Shown here piece by piece: positions 1 to 10,614 of a stretch of DNA of 64,000 nt. Under the pieces are notes generated by a model. The model saw only the letters and a program-made list of their open reading frames with translations. It did no database searches and was not told where the DNA came from. Made by a program: the position numbers and the translations under genes. The first letter of the stretch is position 1, and every line of letters begins with the position of its first letter. The DNA lies in assembly GCA_030411725.1 (NCBI GenBank), contig MU839828.1:3782001-3846000 (forward strand), given 5' to 3'. This DNA comes from Echria macrotheca (taxonomy: Eukaryota > Ascomycota > Sordariomycetes > Sordariales > Schizotheciaceae).

Positions 1-656
1 CCTTCGCCGGACTGGCCGTCAAGTACAAGTTCCGGCTGTACGACAACTTCATCAACAGCCCATACGGGGGGGAACCGACGGCAGAGAGCGACGCCGCGTG
101 GCACACACTGTTAAACAACATGAGCGTGCGAGTGACGGCCGAGGAGCTGGCAGCACATGGGCAGACGTCGGTGGCACTGCCTCGGGGCGGCTACCTGGCG
201 TGGCTGGGCGTGTTCCACGAGCTGCACTGTGTCAAGATGCTGCGGCAGTGGAGCTGGCGGGAGCACTACTTCCCCAACATGACGGCGCACGAGCACATGC
301 ACCAGATGGTGCACATCGACCACTGCCTCGACTGGCTGCGCAACGCTGCCATCTGCCGCGCCGACACGAGCGCCCTCGCCGTCTTCAAGTGGGATCCCCG
401 GATGCCGCACCCCATGCTCAACACGCACCGCGTCCCTCATCGGTGTGTTGACTGGGACGCCCTCATGGACTCGCACGCTGACCGCGTCGTGCCCCATGAC
501 GAGGTGGCCAATCTCGAGAACCCGCTGATGCGGGCTGCCAACGAGGCCGAGAGCGCAGACGGCAAGGGAAAGCAACAGGACCAGAACGGGCACGGGAACG
601 GCCATGGACACGAGCATAGGAAGAACAATCCAGATGTTGAAGTTGAGGTAGAGTGA
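1..656 (+). CDS. UstYa-like (DUF3328) protein, 5'-truncated
   Basis: The coding frame is already open at base 3 and runs to TGA at 654-656, so the start and any N-terminal membrane segment lie outside the window. About 217 residues are visible. The two His/Cys motifs of the UstYa/DUF3328 family are both present: HELHC near visible residue 71 and HIDHC near residue 106. The SPY.G and AW..L signatures lie upstream, and the conserved NTHRVPHRCVDW segment lies downstream. Known members are membrane-anchored oxidases acting in cyclisation or chlorination of fungal RiPPs (ustiloxin, asperipin, cyclochlorotine), but many orphan copies exist. The last 50 or so residues are low-complexity (Gly/His/Glu-rich) and not part of the domain. 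No precursor peptide gene is seen to the right. The substrate cannot be inferred. Confidence 0.85.
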   Translation, partial: FAGLAVKYKFRLYDNFINSPYGGEPTAESDAAWHTLLNNMSVRVTAEELAAHGQTSVALPRGGYLAWLGVFHELHCVKMLRQWSWREHYFPNMTAHEHMHQMVHIDHCLDWLRNAAICRADTSALAVFKWDPRMPHPMLNTHRVPHRCVDWDALMDSHADRVVPHDEVANLENPLMRAANEAESADGKGKQQDQNGHGNGHGHEHRKNNPDVEVEVE

Positions 657-792
657 TAGCCATGTTTGATAGAGTAATAGTTTTCATGGATGATCCCCGA
701 GATCCCTCCGATGATGAACGATCGACGGGTAGAACCAGAGAAAGCATCCCAGAATCACTAAGACATGCTATCCCATAAACCTCCCCCAGAAC

Positions 793-2073
793 CTATACCT
801 CCAACGGCAACTTAAACAACCGAATCGCATTCCCCCTAGCAACAGCCTCCTTCTGCTCCCCGGGCAAATCCACGCTCTCCCACCACGCCTGCGCCTCCTC
901 GATCGTGTCATACGGATAATCTGTTTTGAGTCAGCAACCGCCCAGATCCTCCTCACAAGATGGATAGTAAATAAGGTAGGTACCGATCGAGTATAAACAC
1001 CTCTCCACACCGATCTGCTTGATACAAAACTTGAGGCCCTCGGTGTTGAAGTTGCCCGAGGTCGTGATGGACACGTTGTGGGTGAAGTAGTAGGTGTAGT
1101 CGTGCTTGCTGGGGCGCGAGGCCTTTTTGACGGGTTTGTTGTACCAGTGGTCGGCGCGCCAGAGGTTGAACGGGATTCTGCTATCGTCAGTCTATGTGTT
1201 TCCATTCTCTTTATTTGTCTTGGTCATTTTTGTCCTTTGAGTTTCCTTTCGGCTGTAGTCTCGAAAGAACCCATATCCTCCGAAAGATACCTAGGAACGC
1301 AGGGTGTGTGTGCGTGTACAGGGAAGGGAACAGAACAGAAAGAAAAGGGGCACATACCCCTCCCCAAGATGCCCAGCAACCAACTGCACCCCGGGAAACT
1401 CATCAAACACACCACTCGAGCAAATAGCATAGATATGCATGCTCAGATCCAAGTGAAACTGCACCGCCGCACCCAAAATCTGCTTCCGGTCGCCGTACAT
1501 AGTCCCCGGCCTCAGGTCCGCCGCAGTCGGATACCGCGGGTGCATGTACACCGGCACGCCGAGCTCCTCGACGGCCCCCCAGAACGGGCGGTACTCGGCC
1601 GCGTCGTAGTACTTCTTCACCTCCCTTCCATCCTCTCCCAACACAATCTGGTAGTCATTCACCATGACCCCGTACATACCCAGCTCCTTCACCGCGCGCC
1701 GGGCCTCCTCGGCCGCGTCGACGGCGTTGTGCATCGACACGGACGCGAACCCGCCGAACCGGGATGGGTTCTTGGATACCTCGGCAGCGAGCCAGTCGTT
1801 CGCGTCAGCGGCGAGTTTTTTCGCCTTGGCCGGGTCCGGCTCGCCCTGGGCGCCTGGCGAGGTTAGAGACAAAAGCATGAACTCGACGCCGGTGGCGTCC
1901 ATGCGCGCGAGCCGGTCGCCGTGGATGTCCATCAAAGCCTGGGTGTGGCCGTGCGGGACGGCTTTGGCGGGGTCTTGCGTCTGGGACGGGTTGAAGAGCG
2001 CGGCCGACTCGGCCATCCAGGCGATGCCGTCAGGGTTGAGGACGGCTTCCTCGATGGCGATGGTGCCTTTCAT
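793..2073 (-). CDS. 2,3-dihydroxybenzoate decarboxylase-like amidohydrolase
   Basis: Three exons (2073-1358, 1177-984, 920-793) with introns of 180 and 63 nt give about 345 residues, the usual length of fungal 2,3-dihydroxybenzoate decarboxylases in the ACMSD/amidohydrolase-2 family. Family hallmarks are the N-terminal IAIEEA (metal-binding Glu), the central PVYMHPRYP with the metal His, VAGHLGEG followed across intron 1 by IPFNLWR, and the C-terminal YSIDYPYD carrying the catalytic Asp. The expected reaction is non-oxidative decarboxylation of 2,3-dihydroxybenzoate (or a related o-hydroxybenzoate) to catechol in the cytosol. I chose the ATG at 2073 because the family starts directly before the IEEA strand; the frame stays open upstream. 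The gene is divergent from the aldehyde dehydrogenase. A gamma-resorcylate or salicylate decarboxylase activity is the main alternative. Confidence 0.88.
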
Positions 2074-2491
2074 TTTTTCGGAGGTGTTGGAATCTTGGCG
2101 GCGTATTGGAGAGGGCGGTGCAGATCGATGCGTATTCTGGGCGTATATGGTGTTTGCTGTGTGCGCGTATCCGTATCTATGGTTGTGTATAAAGAGAGAT
2201 CGTGGTCTCTTCTCTTTTGTTTCTTCTTCGTGGTGTCTCTCAATCCTGAAGCTGAGATAAGGGGTAGTCACCAACCGACACAAGACGGAACGGGATACAA
2301 CTCTTGGGTGGGGTAACAAGACCAAGACCGACGACGCAACTGCCGGTGGGTGAAGAAAGCCGGGTGATAGCCTGCAGGAAATCGCCATCCGACTAAATTG
2401 CCGCAGCCATTCAACCGCGCTATACATCGAGACCTGACGTCCTCACATCGCGATTTTCCTTGGAGTCTGTTTTTGTCGTTGTGCTGTCATC
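2074..2491. promoter_or_regulatory. Shared divergent promoter, decarboxylase / aldehyde dehydrogenase
   Basis: These 418 bases separate the two divergent start codons and hold no credible coding region. Pyrimidine-rich tracts lie near both starts. The geometry suggests co-regulation of the two catabolic genes, but I see no operator I can name. Confidence 0.55.
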
Positions 2492-4014
2492 ATGGCGTCC
2501 AACGGAAAAACCCCCAGCAATGGGGCCCCTTTTCAGCCACGCATGCTCATCAACGGACAGGTAAACCAACTCTCACCCTATCTTGTTACGACTTCTCTGA
2601 CAGAAAATAGCTGGTAGAAGCCTCCGACGGCGGCAAATTCCCCGTCCACAACCCAGCCACGCGCGAAATCTCGGCCCAAGTGCCCGAAGCCAGCATCGAC
2701 GACACCAACGCCGCCGTGGCCGCCGCCAAAGCCGCCTTCCCAGCATGGTCCGCCCTCGACCCAACCCGCCGCGGCGCACCGATGAAAAAGCTCGCGGCGC
2801 TGATCAGACAACACAATGCCGAGCTCGCCCGGCTAGAAGCCATATCCATGGGCATGCCCGTCTCCAAGTTCCACTACGGCGCCACAGCCGCCTTCAACTT
2901 TGACCACTTCGCCGAGGCCTGGCCGTCGATCCAGGGGCAGGCCAGCGTCAACACGCCGGGACACGTCACCATGACCCTCCGCCAGCCCTACGGCGTCGTC
3001 GCGCTGATCATCCCGTGGAACGCGCCCGTCCACTTCTTCGCCTCCAAGGCAGCCCCCGCGCTGATCACAGGCAACACGGTGGTCGTCAAGTCGAGCGAGA
3101 AGGCGCCGCTCGCCATCGCGCGCATCGCCGAGCTCGTGGTGGAAGCCGGCTTCCCGCCGGGCGTGTTCAACATCCTCTCGGGCCACGGCCTGCCGTCGGG
3201 CCAGACGCTCGCGCGCCACATGGACGTGCGCGCGCTCAGTTTTACTGGAAGCAGTCGGACGGGAAAACTGATCCAGGAAGACGCGGCGCGCACAAATCTT
3301 AAGAAAGTGATTCTCGAGCTCGGCGGGAAGTCGCCCGCCATCGTCTTTGCCGACGCGGACCTCGCCAAGGCCGCGCGGCTCACGGCCGCGAGCGTGCAGG
3401 CGAACAGCGGGCAGGTGTGCATGGCCAACACGCGCGTGTACGTGCACTCGTCGGTGGCGGATGAGTTCCTCAGGCTTTTCAAGGAGAGTTTCGCCGCCGT
3501 GCGGGATGGGGATCCGCTTGCGCCCGAGACGACGCATGGGCCGCAGGCGGACGAGGTGCAGTATCGCAATGTCATGGCCTATATCGAGCAGGGGTCGCAG
3601 AGCGGGAAGTTGGTGCTGGGCGGGACGGGCAAGTTGGATGGGATGGGGGGGTATTTTGTCGAGCCGACGGTGTTTGTGGATACGCCCGAGGATGCGCGCA
3701 TCATGAAGGAGGAGGTGTTTGGGCCCGTGGTGAATATCAATACGTTTGAGGAGGAGGCCGAGGTTGTGGCCAAGGCGAACGACACCGAGTTTGGGCTTTA
3801 TTCGGCTGTGTTTACGAGGGATATCAGTCGGGCGTTGCGCGTGGCCAAGGCGATTGAGAGCGGCTATGTGGCGATTAACTGCTCGAGTCCGCTGACGGGG
3901 AGGGACTTGCCTTTTGGAGGGTATAAGGGCAGTGGGCAGGGCCGAGAGGGCGTGTTGTACACCATGAACAACTTTTTGGAGACCAAGAGTGTGATTATCC
4001 AATTGGATAGCTAG
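2492..4014 (+). CDS. NAD(P)-dependent aldehyde dehydrogenase
   Basis: A 69-nt first exon (2492-2560), an intron 2561-2610 and exon 2611-4014 give about 490 residues, the normal ALDH length. Visible motifs are the cofactor-binding IIPWNAP, the SFTGSSRTG loop, the catalytic Glu in VILELGGKSP, the catalytic Cys in ANSGQVCMANTR and the EVFGPV motif. The enzyme oxidises an aldehyde to its acid. Given its divergent partner (hydroxybenzoate decarboxylase) and convergent partner (salicylate-hydroxylase-like flavoprotein), an aromatic aldehyde such as salicylaldehyde is plausible, but the substrate is inference from context. The short first exon codes for the N-terminal extension ending in MLINGQ, typical of vanillin/salicylaldehyde dehydrogenase relatives. 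No peroxisomal or mitochondrial signal is evident. Confidence 0.92.
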
Positions 4015-4423
4015 GTTACTAGGGATATAGACTGGCTTCATTCGTTCTTCAGTTTTGTAACTATTATCTTGAGGTTCCTGCGTGTCGAGCGAGAATCTCA
4101 TCTTACCTCCTTTGTTTTGTCTTGACGGAAAGGGGGTTCACGATGATCTTCCCGGCAGGCCCCACTGCCACCTCTGTTGAAGTATAGACAGCTACCTACC
4201 GCGGTTGTATGATCTGGGTAGCTGCGGACTGACTTAAGGAATGTGTTGTGCTAGGTTGTAGCCAGTGGCGTGTTGAGACTTAGACATTTGCCCCTGACAC
4301 CGGACCAAGGAACATGCACCAGCAGAAAATTTACTCAAGCGGGTATAGTTAACGAGTTTAGGTGACTAAGTAAAAGAGGTGACATTAAAACAAACCGGTA
4401 TCTCTCATCTTACGTCCTTTCTC

Positions 4424-5792
4424 CTAAACAGCAACAGCAGTCGGTGCAGGTGCACCAGCGAGGACCGCCCCGGACTCTCCCTGAGAACCAGTCACCTTGC
4501 CCAGGACCTCATCAAACACCTCCTTGGCATGCTTCTCAGCGTCATGTTCATGAATCCAATCCTCCCGACGGAACGCAATGCTCTCCGGCTCCTCGGCCAC
4601 CTTCTTCCAGTCCGTCTTGTGCCACCGGTCGCGGGTCGACTCGCCTGTCTTCTGGACAGTCCGGACGCGGTCATATCTGTTTCGTCAGCACTCTTCTCAA
4701 GTCAAAGGAAAAAACTTACCTAATCTCCTGATGAACCCGCACCGCCTCCTGCACTCGGTCTCTGCCCGCCTTCTCCAGGCACACCGCAATCGTAACCCCA
4801 TCCTCCATGGCCTGCGTGGCCCCCTGGGCACTAGTCGGGAGGAACGGATGCGCAGCATCGCCGAGCAACAGAATCCTGGCCTCCTTGCTCACCCACGTCG
4901 GCAGCGGATCGCGATAGACCAACTTCCAATCCACCAGACTGGGCGTCTTCTCGACAATAGCCTTGCAAATCGGATCCCACCCCTCCAGCACCTCGTAAAC
5001 ATCCTCCAGCTTCCCCGGAAACGACCAGCTCTCGTCAATATCATGCTCGTCCTTATGCGTCAACACCCAGCAACAATCCTTCCCGCCCTTGATGGTGCTA
5101 AACAGAAAATGCACATCCGGCCCGATCCACCCGTTGAACGTGTCCCCGTTCTCGCAAAACTCCTTGGTCCGCGGATCGGCAATCATCTTCTCATTCGAGA
5201 ACCACGCCCGCCACACGGCATACCCGCTGCTCTTCGGCTTGTCGACATAGCCCAGCACGAGCTCGCGCGCCTTGGACCGCACGCCGTCGGCCCCAATCAC
5301 CAGGTCCGCACACACCCTGGTCCCATCCTTGAGCACGATCCCGGCCTGCCCGCCATCCTCAAAGTACTCCTCCACCCGCTGGCCCAGATGGATCGGAATC
5401 CCCAGCTCGTCTCGGGCATAGTTGAACACGACCTCATGCAGCTCCCCGCGGTGTCCATTCAGCACCGGCGCGTCCTCGGACCCCGGCGGCGAGCGCTGGT
5501 GGTATACGACCTCGCCGGTGTCGTACTTGTGGATGCGGAAGCCGTACTCGGAGAGGTCGATGCACAGCGGCCGCAGGCGGGACGCGACCGTGTCGCCCGT
5601 CGAGTACCGCCAGCGCGCAAAGATGCGGCCGGCGTTGGCGCCGAACGAGATGATGTCGCCGAGCGTCTTGAGTTCGGGGAAGTTTTCGTAGATGGACACG
5701 TCGTGGCCGTGGCGGGCGCACTCGATGGCGGCGGTTAGGCCGCCGAAGCCGGCGCCGACGACGATGATTTTGATGCCTGTTTTTTGGGCCAT
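4424..5792 (-). CDS. FAD-dependent monooxygenase, salicylate hydroxylase-like
   Basis: Two exons (5792-4720 and 4676-4424) encode about 441 residues. The N-terminal Rossmann motif VVGAGFGGL binds FAD, ADLVIGADGVRSKAR holds the DG motif, and LLLGDAAHPFLPTSAQGA is the second FAD motif characteristic of salicylate hydroxylase-type flavoproteins. The family hydroxylates aromatic acids with NAD(P)H and O2; salicylate 1-hydroxylases give catechol, and 3-hydroxybenzoate 6-hydroxylases are close relatives. The intron is only 43 nt (GTAAGT ... CTGAC ... CAG) but restores a continuous family C-terminus. The gene converges with the aldehyde dehydrogenase, with about 410 bases between their stop codons. 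With the decarboxylase it would make a second route into catechol. No ring-cleavage dioxygenase is in the window. Confidence 0.9.
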
Positions 5793-6653
5793 TTTTTGTG
5801 TGATGTGAAGAGAGGGGAGGAAGACGGAGATAGAAAGAGGGTTTGTGCGTGCGGAAGTACTACTCCTACTGAAGAAGAGATGGAAAGAAATATTCTCGAC
5901 GACCACCCCGGAAAAGGGATCCTCTCCACCGGCGGCGTTCGGTCGGTGTTCGGTGGGCAATGGAACAATTCAAGCCTTCCACATGGAATGACAGTCAGTC
6001 AGTCCACCCCTAAAACATCTTCCGGGCGCCAGAAATATTGTCCCACATTTTTACCAGTAACAACGCATCCCACCAAAACGATCAGGCTATTCCAGTCCGT
6101 ACCTCCGGATATACTTCCCGGCTGTCATCCATCTGCCGGTCCCCTCACACCCCCTTTTTGGGTCCGAAGTGACGTCCCCCCGTGCCGTCGTGCGGGGAAC
6201 TGACAGCGGGTCGGCTAGCCGTCGTCAGCGACCCCACAGTGGATGAGTTGGGGGTGTTGAGACCAAGACCGAGAGTCGGATTTAGGGGGGAGTGAGGAGG
6301 AGGGGTGGAGTCATTTTTCCGTTTGTTTGTGTCTCCAGCTGAAACACGTGGGTTTGTTGTTTCCGGGTACCGGGTGTGTGGGATACACGTGTAGACCGTA
6401 ATTCCTACTGGTTTAGATACGGATATTACGATAGATACCGAGAAAAAAAAGTATCAGGCCGCCTCAGTCCATATGATCACATACCTGCCCACCTACGTTT
6501 CGGGTATTGACTTGGAACTGGTCGAAGGACAAGCGCCCTACTCGCCTTCACTACCTTTGTGCGAGCAATTTGTGAATCGACCAAGTTATGGATCTCCGTC
6601 GACTCTGACGTTTGGAGAGACGAAAAAGGACAGTCCACCCCTAGAAATGAAGT

Positions 6654-6748
6654 GGTTGCGCAGGCTGGGATTCGAACTCAGGTCTTTCGCTAGACACCGA
6701 GAAACGGTAGAGAAAACAATGCTGAAACGCTTGGGAACACGCTTACCA
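6654..6748 (-). pseudogene. Degraded tRNA-like sequence (class II type)
   Basis: On the minus strand a B-box-like GAGTTCGAATCCC is preceded by a small hairpin (GTCT-AGCGAA-AGAC) in the place of a long variable arm, and followed by GCGCAACCA, resembling a 3' acceptor strand. The 5' part does not pair properly with that acceptor, and no clean A box or anticodon arm is present. It looks like a decayed leucine- or serine-type tRNA copy, but chance similarity is possible. Confidence 0.3.
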
Positions 6749-6819
6749 TAAAAACTCAGGCTAGAAAAATGAATAGAAAGATTTCCGAAACCAGGTATCT
6801 CGTGTTGCCGGTATCTAAC

Positions 6820-6866
6820 CTCGTCGGGTCAACCGGAATCGCTATGCCAGAGTTAGACCCGACGAG
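6820..6866. repeat. 11-bp perfect inverted repeat
   Basis: CTCGTCGGGTC at 6820-6830 and its exact complement GACCCGACGAG at 6856-6866 could form a hairpin with a 25-nt loop. It lies in non-coding sequence. Function is unknown; a binding site for a dimeric regulator or a remnant of a mobile element are options. Confidence 0.5.
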
Positions 6867-8567
6867 CTGTGCAACTTGGCATCTCGTGACCGGCACTCCC
6901 AGCCCAGACTCTTTATAAAGTACAGCAACATCTGGCATCCCTGAGTTCTGGTACCGCGAGCCCTGGACAACTGATTGCGAGCTGCGCTGGAAGTTATTAT
7001 TAGCGTGTGATTCCCTGCTAGACGGGACGCTCGGTCGAGCTGCAGATCGGTACTCCGGTGCCTTTTACTTGAGAAAAGGCATCATGAAGTCCGGCACAAC
7101 CTTCGAAACATACCCACGCACCAGAATCTTCATCTCCACCCTCGAGAGCCAGTTCATTTATCTCTAAGTCAACCAGCAGGATCTTGAATCCGACTTGGTC
7201 CCGACAGGGACGAGCTTCACTGCTGGTTGTTGTTAGGTATGGATCTGGAGACGGCTCTGAACTGGTCCTGCGGACCACGTCCAACGAGCAGCGGCTGGAT
7301 GCCTTCTACGATTCACGAAACCGCCTGTACCAGAGTCAGACGATTGTCAATGAGAACCTCTCGGAGATGAGAAACTGGTCACGGGCATTAAACGCTTATG
7401 AGGAAGACAGTGATTAGCAGTACCAAGGTACCTAGGTAACATTGAAGCAACTGGACGGGTACCTTAACCAGTAGGGGTGCTAAAAGTAGCCCGGCCGGAC
7501 GAAATATCCTCCGTCTTTTAACTACTTACCTTACGGTTTACAACTCATATTCCTCGAATCTCGACTCAGCCCGAAGAAGTGGTGCCCGCGATTGGAACAG
7601 TCTGCCCTCTCATTGGTTGACTGGTGAGATGCGTACCTGCACATTGACGGAACATTGCTCACTCTCCACCACCAAACAAAGCCATGCCTCGTTCAGGTTC
7701 CTGGAGACAGCGACGAAAGTACGGCTTCGGAGAGTTTTACATAACTACATGGTAAGCAGATCAGCGATGCACGCAGCACGGCCGGGCATGTGGTGGCCGG
7801 GTCATCGGCAGCTCTTACCCCGACCTGACTGCTAGGATGTGGCAGGGACCACGGTAAGCATTGGCTTGGGACACGCCCTGTCATTTTGGATTACCTTGCG
7901 AGAGAATCTGCAATCCCGCGCGCAACCTTAACCCGCAATCCTGGCTCGAAACATGAACAGAATGGCCACCCTGACACCCACATAAGGTAGGTACGCTTTG
8001 GCCGCCCCGTGCCTGCCTGGAAAACCTGCCAGTCACCCAGCTTGCAACAAACTCGAGTCCTCTCTCGTCCACCCACCAATCTGGTGGCTAGAAATGAGCG
8101 GAAATGTGCGGGAGCCCTCCCGGGACGGGTGGTGCCCTTGCACTGCATGTCGTGCCGCTGCATCGCATCAATCCCAACCAGGATCCCATGGATGGATGCG
8201 CCTGCGTGGGCACGGTCCGCGTCGAGGACTGTCTTTGGGAACTTTCAATTCTCTCTGAGCAATGAGCATGCGTCGGTGTGGAAATGGCGTGTCCGTGCGG
8301 CGGAGCATTCCGAGCATTCCGCCTGCCGCGAGACGACTTTCATTGGGAGATTTGATCGACCTGGTTACTGTTACGTGAGACCAGGCCCGACTGAGTCTAG
8401 GTAGTAGCCAGCGGTCCCAGAAAAGCAAGGAGATGTTTCCTACTTTATCTCGGCCCCATCTTGCCCTGTGTCCACCCCGCGACGAACCTTAAAATCTAGT
8501 AGATCCTACACTAAGGTATCCCCACTTCGCCTCCAACGGCGCGTGTCTACCTAGACCTAGGTCCCAA

Positions 8568-9988
8568 ATGGCAGACCCGAACGCGTCGCCAGGCGGCCCG
8601 GACCGGCCAGAGCAGTTTGTGCCCGGGGCCACGCCGACGCCGGACCAGCTGGCGAGCCTCCCGCACGACAACCAGCGGGCCAAGATGAACGCGGTCCCGT
8701 GGACCTTCAGCGCCCTCGCCACGCTCTTTCTCGCCCTCCGTCTGTGGGCCAAGCTGCGGCGCCGGAAGAAGCTCTGGTGGGACGACTACATCCTGATCGC
8801 CGCCTGGATGTGCCTCATGGTCGAGACGTCCATTCTGTCGGCCATGGTCGGTCTCGGCTTCGGCGGCCACATCTGGGACTTTCCCTTCCAAAACATCAAC
8901 CAGCTCCTCCTCTACATCAACGTCGCCGGCTCCTTCTCGCCCACGGCCGCCATCTGGTCTAAGACTAGCTTTGCCGTCACTCTCCTGCGCGTCACCGAGG
9001 GCCGCATCAAGGCCTTTATCTGGTTCCTCATCATCTCGGGAAACATTTTTCTAGGTCTCACCGGTTTGTTTCTGTGGGTCCAGTGCACGCCCGTGCAAAA
9101 GTCGTGGGATGTGTCGGTTCCCGGGACGTGCTGGGCTCCTGAGGTGCTCATGAAGTACAACATCTTCTCCGGCGGTACGTGCTGAGATGTCCATAGGCTA
9201 CCTGATCGAAAAAAACTGACTCCTACCAGCTTACTCTGCCGCCATGGACATTGTCCTCGCCCTGCTCCCCTGGACCATCATCTGGACGCTCACGATGCGG
9301 AAGATGGAGAAGATTGGTGTTGCCATCGGCATGAGCATGGGCATTGTGTTCGTCTCGACCCCCTCATCAACCCTTAGCATTTATTATTACCGTCATCGTG
9401 TCGAGTCTCGGCTAACCCTCAACAAATCTCGTCCAGCGCCGGAATTATCGGCATCGTCAAAACCGCCAAGTTTCCAGCCATGCTTTCTCCCGACTTTGGT
9501 ACGGAAGCCCCCCCTGGTCCATAGGCCACACTCACTGACACTAGCTAATGAAAAACACAGCCGACTCCGTCGATCTCTGGGTCTGGGGAAACGTCGAATC
9601 AGCCCTCACCATAGTCGCCGCCAGCATCCCCGTCCTCCGCGGGCTCGTGTACAGCGACAAGAGAGGTCGACCGCCCTACCACGGCTCGCTCAACGCGATA
9701 TCCAGCACGACCGCTGGCGGGCCGCCCACGAATCCGACGAGGGCACCCTGGAGAGGAGGACAAGGAACTTTGGCTACTTTCGACTCCAAGGACATGGTCA
9801 TGGAGGAGGAGGACACCGAGGGGGGGTCACCGAGTAGCTTGGAGAACGGGTCTAGAAGCCGTGGTAGTGGTAGCGACGATTCCCTTTTTAGGAACTTGAA
9901 CGACGCGGCGAATCAGCAAAGCCGCGGGGAGATTCAGCCGACTGGGACGAGGACGGCGAGTCCTCTGCGGGATTGTGAGAAGCAGTAG
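8568..9988 (+). CDS. Fungal rhodopsin-domain integral membrane protein (PTH11-like group)
   Basis: Four exons (8568-9174, 9230-9347, 9437-9498, 9561-9988) give about 404 residues. About seven hydrophobic helices occupy residues 40-290, with WWDDYILI after helix 1, FSPTAAIWSKTSFAVTLLR around helix 3, a W.QCTP segment, and VDLWVWGNVESALTIVAASIPVLR before the tail. This is the pattern of the large fungal rhodopsin domain (often annotated integral membrane or SAT4-like, including PTH11-type receptors without the CFEM domain). The C-terminal 110 residues are hydrophilic, Ser/Gly/Asp-rich and probably cytoplasmic. Members are proposed sensors at the plasma membrane, but most have no known ligand. 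The second intron has a weak donor (GTTCGT), so the boundary at 9347/9437 is the least certain. Confidence 0.82.
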
Positions 9989-10614
9989 GTAGGTACCTAG
10001 GATATTGCGTTTATTATTAGCGTTGAGAGCGAGGCGTTCAGTGCGAGGCGAAAATTTAGATACTCTTCATTTGTTTGGTTTTTTTTTTTTTTTTTAAAAA
10101 AAAAGGATGATATTTACAACGCCAAATGCGCCTCCCTGTGTGAGCAGCATTTTAGAGGCGATCGGTTGAAGGGCACGTACACTACCTGAGGAAAAATCGG
10201 ATGTTATCCGAGTTGTCACCTCGCTCATGTGTGGTGGCTGAGTGCTTGAGCATATGTATGCTCAAGTCGTAAAGGGACGGAGGAGAGGGTAATTATAAGC
10301 CAACTTGTTCGGGTATGAATCTATCGGTGGACCGTCTTCGTTTTCCTGGGCCCAGTCTTCCAGGTCAGCGTGATCATTAGGTAGCCTCACGACTGCCGAG
10401 AACCCTTCCCCTTTTCTTGCTTCTTGTTATGCATGGTCCCAAGTCAAGCCTTGATCCATTTCATGTGTATTCCTTTAGCGGATGCTCTTTACCGGCAGCT
10501 TCTTCCAACACTGCTACATTTGCGGCAGAAATCTAATTCGTGCTCTACCTCCTGTCATCCTAGCTACGTAAGTACTCCGTAGGTATCCTATCCATCTCTC
10601 TCTAACAACGGCCA
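9989..10614. other. Convergent 3' spacer with homopolymer tract
   Basis: Spacer between the membrane protein and the P450 gene, which converge. It starts with a GTAGGTAGGTACCTAGG palindromic stretch and holds a poly-T run followed directly by poly-A (about 10075-10105). No gene is seen. Confidence 0.5.

Larger units (their letters stand above)
5793..8567. other. Intergenic spacer, 2.8 kb
   Basis: No convincing gene was found. Open frames here are short, lack family motifs and overlap each other on both strands. The spacer holds the flavoprotein promoter, a degraded tRNA-like piece, an 11-bp inverted repeat and TACCTAGGTA-type palindromes (near 7430 and 8550). The 7184-7417 stretch reads as an Asn/Ser-rich peptide ending in EEDSD but has no recognisable domain. 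Confidence 0.5.

Noticed and set aside
7018..7417. Overlapping small frames on both strands as a small gene
   Set aside because: Under 90 codons, no start or splice context, no domain, and mutually overlapping.
10075..10105. Poly-T/poly-A tract as a retroelement tail
   Set aside because: No coding remnant, target-site duplication or second copy is visible; it is simply a homopolymer in a 3' spacer.
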